DNA of 64,000 nucleotides, taken from assembly GCA_964016885.1 (NCBI GenBank), contig OZ024744.1:26740108-26804107 (forward strand), given 5' to 3'. Numbering within the stretch: position 1 is the first letter of the stretch; the number at the start of each line of letters is the position of its first letter. Below, one piece after another: positions 57,691 through 64,000 of this stretch. Made by a program: the position numbers and the translations under genes. Below the pieces are notes generated by a model. That model saw only the letters and a program-made list of their open reading frames with translations. It had not been told where the DNA came from and did not search any database. This DNA comes from Eledone cirrhosa. Taxonomy: Eukaryota > Mollusca > Cephalopoda > Octopoda > Eledonidae.

Positions 57691-57724
57691 TATATATATT
57701 GACGTACATATATATATATATGTA

Positions 57725-57880
57725 TAAAGAATGAATAATAACAGGTAGACATCATAAAAAGGTAATTTATTCCGTGTGCTTACAAATGTGTCCACGGTGG
57801 TACTACAGCTTAGTTATGCTATGTGCAAATTTACAACTATTTGCGGAACTCAAATATCCAATGCTGTGACCACTGTATCC
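57725..57880 (+). repeat. Half copy of the 60021-60284 foldback element
   Basis: AAGAATGAATAATAACAGGT, CCGTGTGCTTACAA and CCACGGTGGTACTACAGC match the left arm and centre of the full copy. The right arm is absent. Confidence 0.85.
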
Positions 57881-57944
57881 TATACATATATATGTATACA
57901 TACATGTATATATATATATAAACTGATATATACATATATATATG

Positions 57945-58008
<64 letters not shown>

Positions 58009-58434
58009 CGATATTAATAAATGGAAACTATATTTATAAAACCATATTTATTTCATTATACATATTTCAGGGATACCAAATTAAACTATGGCATGCCTTA
58101 TTCAGACAAAATACAATATATAACAGTTTTACAAATAAGCTTTGACGTACCCTTTTAAAATGCAACCATTATTTTTGGAAGCCATCTGGATAGTGAATTG
58201 TTTATATTATTTTAATAAGTCTTAGTGTTAAGGACAATTAGGAAAAGACGGAGAGAAAGAAAAAAGACGGAGAGAGAAAAAAAAAGAAAAAGAAAAAAAC
58301 GTGGCGAAATATCGGAGAAAGAGAAATGCATGGAGAAAAAAGAGAGAGATAAATAAAGACAGGAGGAAAGAAAGAAAAAAGAGAAGAAAAAAGGAAGAAA
58401 TAAGAAAAACAGAAGAAAGCAACATATAAGCAAC

Positions 58435-58489
<55 letters not shown>
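57881..58489. other. (TA)n tracts and unassigned AT/GA-rich sequence
   Basis: TA runs lie at 57953-58007 and 58440-58489. A purine-rich stretch (AAGAAAAAGACGGAGAGA-type) lies at 58240-58420. No coding feature was recognised. Confidence 0.6.
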
Positions 58490-58497
<8 letters not shown>

Positions 58498-58963
58498 GAT
58501 CGAGTATCGGAAAATCGGCGCACGAGTTCACGATAAACAAAATTCGAAATGAGCGGCAGAGGGCTCAATAATTCAGATGAATCAGAGCTATAACTATCGT
58601 TAAAATACCGTCACATATAGAACAAGTCTACAATCAACCATACGATAAAAAATCGATAATAGAAGATTCGGGACAAACAGATAAAAAATATCAATAAAAC
58701 AATACGTCAATAATTTAAATGATTTTACATTCATTTAAATTATTGACGTATTGTTTTATTGATATTTTTTATCTGTTTGTCCCGAATCTTCTATTATCGA
58801 TTTTTTATCGTATGGTTGATTGTAGACTTGTTCTATATGTGACGGTATTTTAACGATAGTTATAGCTCTGATTCATCTGAATTATTGAGCCCTCTGCCGC
58901 TCATTTCGAATTTTGTTTATCGTGAACTCGTGCGCCGATTTTTCGATACTCGATCTTTCTAAT
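58490..58963. repeat. Foldback element with 233-bp arms and an 8-bp loop
   Basis: The left arm 58490-58722 and right arm 58731-58963 are almost perfectly complementary (one mismatch noticed, CGGAAAATCGG against CCGATTTTTCG). The ends ATTAGAAAGATCGAGTAT / ATACTCGATCTTTCTAAT abut (TA)n on the left. It is a very young palindrome, or one maintained by conversion. Confidence 0.95.
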
Positions 58964-59334
58964 ATTTTTAGCTCTGGACATAGCTATCCACCAGTTAATT
59001 TTATTGCTCATTTTTTGTCGATTCTATTGAGTGATGAATAGCTTTTGTTTTATTTTAACATGTCTATTGAGCACTCTTATTCGATATGTGTATTTCCACA
59101 TTCCCTCGAATTGTTTTCGCGGATATAGAGGTTATCTCCCTTGTCTAATGCCATGTGCGTTTTTCACTGGTAGTTAGCCCCTCTCCCGCCAGGAAAAAAG
59201 CTCGTTGAGAAAGTAAACTCCGTTCCGCTTACTCTAGTAGGCTTTTATATTTATATGTGAGCTGATAGAGTACAGTCTAAGGATTTACAGAAACCCATGA
59301 AGCTAGATTTAACACCTGTCTAGTGGGTCCGGGT
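58964..59334. other. Spacer between foldback element and its third arm
   Basis: AT-rich and non-coding. It contains GTTATCTCCCTTG, a motif I recall as frequent in molluscan repeats, and a CTCTCCCGCCAGG block. No family was assigned. Confidence 0.5.
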
Positions 59335-59571
59335 ATGATTTTACATTCATTTAAATTATTGACGTATTGTTTTATTGATATTTTTTATCTGTTTGTACCG
59401 AATCTTCTATTATCGATTTTTTATCGTATGGTTGATTGTAGACTTGTTCTATATGTGACGGTATTTTAACGATAGTTATAGCTCTGATTCATCTGAATTA
59501 TTGAGCCCTCTGCCGCTCATTTCGAATTTTGTTTATCGTGAACTCGTGCGCCGATTTTTCGATACTCGATC

Positions 59572-59579
<8 letters not shown>
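59335..59579 (+). repeat. Third arm (direct copy of the right arm of the foldback element)
   Basis: Matches 58719-58963 at a constant offset of 616 bp, with one difference noticed (GTACCGAATC instead of GTCCCGAATC). It ends in CTTTCTAATATATATA, against (TA)n. Confidence 0.95.
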
Positions 59580-59631
<52 letters not shown>

Positions 59632-59694
59632 TATATTGTGAGCGTGAAGCCAACAGTATTTCATAATATATAAGTGACTATAACGTCAAAATGG

Positions 59695-59882
<188 letters not shown>

Positions 59883-60020
59883 AGGTATAGGATTATCCAA
59901 GATGTAGTAATGGTTAATTACTACACTGGATATGGTTGACGTACGGTAAGAGGGTACTCTACGAGTTATGGAAGAATTGTTCAAGAAACTTAGTTCCTGA
60001 TTCTTCAGTATTCCGGAGTG

Positions 60021-60284
60021 TATATAAAGAATGAATAATAACAGGTAGACATCATAAAAAGGTAATTTATTCCGTGTGCTTACAAGTCTTTCCACGGTGG
60101 TACTGCAGCTTAGTTATGCTCTGAGGAAACAGTGGTCACAGCAATGGATATTCGAGTTCTGCAAGTACTTGTGAATTTGCACGTAGCATAACTAGGCTGC
60201 AGTACCACCGTGGAAACACTTGTAAGCACACGGAATAAATTACCTTTTTATGATGTCTACCTGTTATTATTCATTCTTTACATA
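60021..60284. repeat. Foldback (MITE-like) element, full copy
   Basis: The left arm AAAGAATGAATAATAACAGG to about 60118 pairs with the right arm up to CTGTTATTATTCATTCTTTA. The arms are about 95 bp, with a 65-bp centre that contains a smaller imperfect hairpin. (TA)n borders the right end. A half copy lies at 57725-57880. Confidence 0.9.
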
Positions 60285-60369
60285 TATATATATGTATATA
60301 TATATATATACATATATATATATGTATATATCAGTTTATATATTTATATATAAGTATGTATACATATAT

Positions 60370-60448
<79 letters not shown>

Positions 60449-60487
60449 TATGTATACATACATGTATATATATATATATATAAACTG

Positions 60488-60552
<65 letters not shown>
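60285..60552. repeat. (TA)n microsatellite, left border of the Penelope-like element
   Basis: Nearly continuous TA with TATG, TACA and AAACTGAT interruptions. The Penelope coding sequence starts immediately after it. Confidence 0.95.
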
Positions 60553-60556
<4 letters not shown>

Positions 60557-61674
60557 CCCAGTACACCGGCCCCACGCCCGAACTGTACGGTCGTTACATT
60601 GACGACTGTATCAGAGCCACGACCCTCACCCGAGTACAGCTCGACTCCTTTCTCTCCTTCTTCTGCTCCTCCCACCCCTCACTCCACTTCACCACCTCTA
60701 TCTCCTCCACCCACGTCCACTTCTTAGACATCTCCGTCGCCTTCGACCCCTCCCACCACTCCCTCGTCACCTCCGCCTTCTTCAAACCCACCGACTTCCA
60801 CTCTTACCTCGACTTCACCTCTTCCTACCCCACCCACACTAAACTCTCCATTCCCTACTCCCAACTTCTCAGGATCCGCCGCCTCTGTAGCCGAGATGCT
60901 GACTTCGAGTCCCAGGCCCTTTCCCTAGTCAGCCATTTCATCTGCAGAGGTTACCCCCCCCCCCCTCTCTCGTCCACACCGCTCTCACCCACGCCCGTGC
61001 TATCCCCCGCTCCACCACCCTCACCCCACGCCACCGCACACCTACCCACCGTCTCCCCTTCCCCATCACCTACCACCCCTCCACCTTACCCCTCCACCGC
61101 ACCATCCGCCGCCTCTTCCTCCACCTCCAGTCCGACCCCTCCACCTCCCACATCTTCCCAACCCCACCACTCCCCTCCTTCAAACGCGCACGCAATCTCC
61201 GCACCCTCCTCGTCCACAGCTCCCTACCCCCCAACCCACGCTCCGTTCCCCCCCCCCGGTTCCTTCCCCTGTTCTAGGCCCCGCTGCAACACCTGCCCCC
61301 ACATCACCAACACCACCACCTTCCAGGGTCCCAACGGCCACCCTCTCTCGGTCCGGCATGCCTTCCGCTGCACCTCCTCCAACCTAGTCTACGGACTTCG
61401 TTGCACGAGGTGCAGCGCGAATTATGTCGGACAGACGGGACGCCGCCTGGCGGACCGAGTCACGGAGCACCTCCGGGACATTCGTCTCGGGGGCAGTTCC
61501 CCCATCGCCCGCCACTTTGGTGGCCCTGGACACTCCGCACGCCATCTCACAGTCTGTGGCCTACTCCAGTGCCACGGAACACCCGCCCATCGCCTTACGG
61601 TCGAACAACGTACTATCTTCATCCTTCAGACCCACACTCCCCCCTGCCTGAACTCCCCACCCTTATTCCTTTAG
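60553..61674 (+). pseudogene. Penelope-like retroelement, RT C-terminal part and GIY-YIG endonuclease
   Basis: Coding homology starts abruptly after (TA)n with [12 protein letters not shown], which carries the RT catalytic YIDD box at 60595-60606. The thumb follows ([47 protein letters not shown]). A linker with a Cys pair, CSRPRCNTC, leads to a GIY-YIG domain: LVYGLRCTRCSANYVGQTGR and LADRVTEHLRDI. The stop is TAG at 61672-61674. The frame from 60514 looks open throughout, but between the 12-C run (60954-60965) and the 10-C run (61248-61257) the conserved Penelope block FKRARNLRTLLVHSSL lies in another frame. Two compensating shifts therefore hide a damaged middle. The 5' half is missing. 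Confidence 0.85.
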
Positions 61675-62162
61675 CGTTCGACCGCCCCCCTCCCCCCACA
61701 CTTATCCCCCACTAACACCACTAACACACCCCTCCTTTTCACCCCCACCTCACACTAACAATACTAACACCTCCACTCCACCCCTCATCTGACCACCCTT
61801 CCCCAACTAACATACTAACATCCCTTCCCTCCCCTCTTCTCCTCCTCCCCCCTCCTTATCACACGCACACACGCACCCACTTACACCACCCACCCCACAC
61901 GCAACTAAAATCACTAACATCCTCCAACCCCACGCACACGTACCCACACACCCTCGTACACCACCAACTCTACACACCCTACCCCCACTAACCCCTACTC
62001 ACACCCGCATTCCACCCCACCCCCACACCTCCCGTATACTAACACCCACTAACACCTTTCACCATACTACACACACACCAGTACACCACACTCCCTCCAT
62101 AGAACCACACACACCCTTCTCTCCCCACTCCACACTCACTCATCCCACTAACACCCCTACTA

Positions 62163-62203
<41 letters not shown>

Positions 62204-62860
62204 CCTCACTCCAACTCTCACACCTACCCATCCTCGCCTCCCTACCATTCCGCCGACTGCTGCCATGCCCTTCCGACCACTGTCTCGGCACCAACTGACC
62301 ACAGCACTTCCACTGCTGACCACTTCCTGTTGCGCGCGCACCCCACATCTCTCCTCTTCCGACCACCGCTTCTTGGATTACCCACACGCGTTTTGACTTC
62401 CAACCAAAATCTCCATACATCCGTGTAACTTACCACTTTTCAACCATCCTCTTACATCATCACCTACATAACTCACCCACACATACACCCCAAAACAATT
62501 TTTTTTATCCACACGCCACCCACACCCACAACACGCTTAAACCACACACACGTGCTTCCCACCACTTATTTACACCCTCAGCCCCCTGATTCCTCTCCCC
62601 CCACCCCCTATCCACACACGCACAGACCCTCCGACCCACAAAAACACCCCCCACACACACCTTCCTGAACATGCAACCCCGTTCTTCCCCCAACCCTCAC
62701 TTTCACATACACACACACACACACGCACACCTAACCACACACACCACCTTCAGCCCTCCCCGCTCGGACACCCCGTCTCCCTCTCCCCACTCCACCCGCC
62801 ACCACCTCTACTCACCCCACACCCTTCCACCACCTGTTTACCCCCCTTTTATTTCAGTTT
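61675..62860 (+). other. C/A-rich, G-poor 3' region of the Penelope-like element
   Basis: More than a kilobase of almost G-free sequence built from CCCC, CACAC and many CACTAACACC-like units. It continues the C-rich bias of the upstream ORF, so it is probably its 3' UTR. A perfect (CA)n tract lies at 62165-62200. No protein is supported on either strand. Confidence 0.6.
62165..62200 (+). repeat. (CA)n microsatellite
   Basis: 18 perfect units. Confidence 0.97.
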
Positions 62861-63040
62861 ATTTTGATCATGCCTTTATTTTTAAATTTTCTCATTCCTT
62901 GTATTTTGATCATGCTTTATTTTTATTATTTATTTATTATTTATTATATTTTTGTCTTTATTTGTTAATTTTTCATTCGCACCGTTTCCTTTCGCTATAT
63001 GTCTCTCCACCACTCCCCTACACACCTTTTGTACTCTCAC

Positions 63041-63068
63041 CTGAAGAAGGGCTTATGCCCGAAACGTC
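63041..63068 (+). ncRNA. Hammerhead-ribozyme-like core near the 3' end of the Penelope-like element
   Basis: CTGAAGA is followed by a strong hairpin (GGGC-TTAT-GCCC) and GAAACGTC. This matches the hammerhead consensus CUGANGA / stem II / GAAA with a minimal stem III and a UC cleavage site. Hammerhead motifs are known in the terminal repeats of Penelope-like elements. Stem I looks weak (about two pairs), so self-cleavage may need a dimeric form or may be lost. Confidence 0.6.
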
Positions 63069-63156
63069 GTCCCCCACCTACCCCCCACTCTCCTGAGCGT
63101 GAATTTAATAAACATTTATCGTACTGCCTCTCTGTTCTGTCCCTGTTCAATTTTTC

Positions 63157-63160
<4 letters not shown>

Positions 63161-63187
<27 letters not shown>
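63161..63187. repeat. (TA)n tract, right border of the Penelope-like element
   Basis: About 13 units, so the element has TA tracts at both ends. Confidence 0.95.
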
Positions 63188-63190
<3 letters not shown>

Positions 63191-64000
63191 CAGTATATAT
63201 ATACTGAAATATACTGATATATACTGATATATACATACTGATAAAAACCAAATAAAAATGGAGAAACCAAGGGAATTAACATGGGAAATAGAAAAAGATC
63301 GGTGAAGGCGAAGAAATGAAAAGAATGAGAGTAACAGTGAAATAGCTATTTCTATCTATAGATGGAAGAACTTACTATTTTATCTTCCCTTTATTTATTT
63401 AGTTTTATTATTCACTCATTTTATTTTATTTTATTAGTTATTTTGTTTATTTATTTTATTTTATTTTATTTATTTATCTTTTCTTTACTTTTTCGTAGGC
63501 GTGGGTGAAAATAACGATATTGTTGGTCGGAGAATACAACTCCAAGTCACTTGAAGAGAATATAGAGACTTCTTTGTTTATATGTGTCACCCTGTAATAT
63601 CTGTTTACTGAGGAGACATCATGGCGATAGACTTGACGTGGAGTATTAGGTACGAATGAAGAGACATAACAAGTGGTAACTATAAATTGGTAGACAGCGG
63701 AGGAAAGGAATTTAAATGGTGACTGGTAGCCGTAGTGGTGAACAAAATAGTTACTTGGTAGACTATGTTTGACTTTGGGGACAGTAGGGGACTGTAAGGG
63801 ACTGTAGTGACCAATGGTTCCTTATCTCCTTATCCCTGTGTCTCTTAGGTGAGAGAACAACCGCGATATCTCGCCAATAGTATCTGTTTCCATTCAAATT
63901 CTTCCTTGTCAATTCTAGTCCCTCACTAAGGTATCCTGGTATCTGAGTTTTCTTTAGAGAAGATCTCCCACAACAAAATGTGTGAGTCAGCTCATATTTA
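63188..64000. other. AT-rich sequence without recognised feature
   Basis: It includes TATACTGATATATACTGAT repeats at 63192-63242 and a (TTTTA)n-like stretch at 63395-63490. No coding or repeat family was recognised. Confidence 0.5.

Noticed and set aside
60331..60791. Minus-strand frames opposite the Penelope-like ORF, and Arg/Gly/Trp-rich frames at 61422-62693
   Set aside because: Antisense of a C-rich strand. No domains, and the plus strand carries the recognised motifs.
62671..63096. 141-residue plus frame downstream of the Penelope-like ORF
   Set aside because: His/Pro-rich from CA/CT composition, then low-complexity Phe/Tyr from T-rich DNA. It overlaps the hammerhead-like core.

Overview
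This window looks like repeat-dense DNA from a mollusc, most likely a cephalopod of the octopus type. The evidence is a 5'-truncated tRNA-derived SINE with a cephalopod-like body (two further tail fragments exist), long (TAA)n, (TA)n and (CA)n microsatellites, and a population of LINE, Penelope-like, LTR and foldback elements with no host gene between them. No host exon, tRNA, rRNA or CRISPR array was recognised. The species is an inference.

Layout. Positions 1-5.5 kb hold two decayed plus-strand copies of an L1/Tx1-clade LINE. Positions 5.5-7.2 kb are AT-rich with a 0.33 kb foldback element. Positions 7191-51843 form one continuous retrotransposon array. Its units are joined by (TAA)n tracts or by short AATAAT remnants of them, apart from a few exceptions noted below. 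Two unrelated LINE groups occupy it. Elements of the R4/Dong type (RT, CCHC knuckle and restriction-like endonuclease in a single ORF) always lie on the plus strand and end in (TAA)n. Tx1-like elements (ORF1 with CCHC knuckle, ORF2 with APE endonuclease, RT and C-terminal knuckle) always lie on the minus strand and end in (ATT)n. Both groups are therefore oriented by the microsatellite strand. The order is: Dong fragment, Tx1 copies A-E head to tail, Dong-2 fragment, a nearly intact Dong-1 element, a full-length Dong-2 element interrupted by a young 2.7 kb non-autonomous LTR element, Tx1 copy F, and a Dong-1 fragment.

Positions 51.8-60.5 kb are dominated by (TA)n tracts, long foldback (MITE-like) elements, direct and inverted repeats, and remnants of two retroelement ORFs, one of them Penelope-like. 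Positions 60.55-63.15 kb carry the 3' half of a Penelope-like element (RT motif YIDD and a GIY-YIG endonuclease) with a very C-rich sense strand and a hammerhead-ribozyme-like core near its end. The last 0.8 kb is AT-rich with nothing recognisable.

How the pieces relate. Nothing here looks like a host operon or pathway. The unit of biology is a target-site community. The microsatellite acts as landing pad, each insertion renews it through its own TAA/ATT tail, and later elements of either clade land in the renewed tract. The closest thing to a functional gene is the Dong-1 ORF (35285-38677), which carries one in-frame stop near its N-terminus. The best candidates for something new are the strand-locked sharing of one microsatellite by two endonuclease types, and the head-to-head junction at 50222 between two 5'-truncated elements of different clades.
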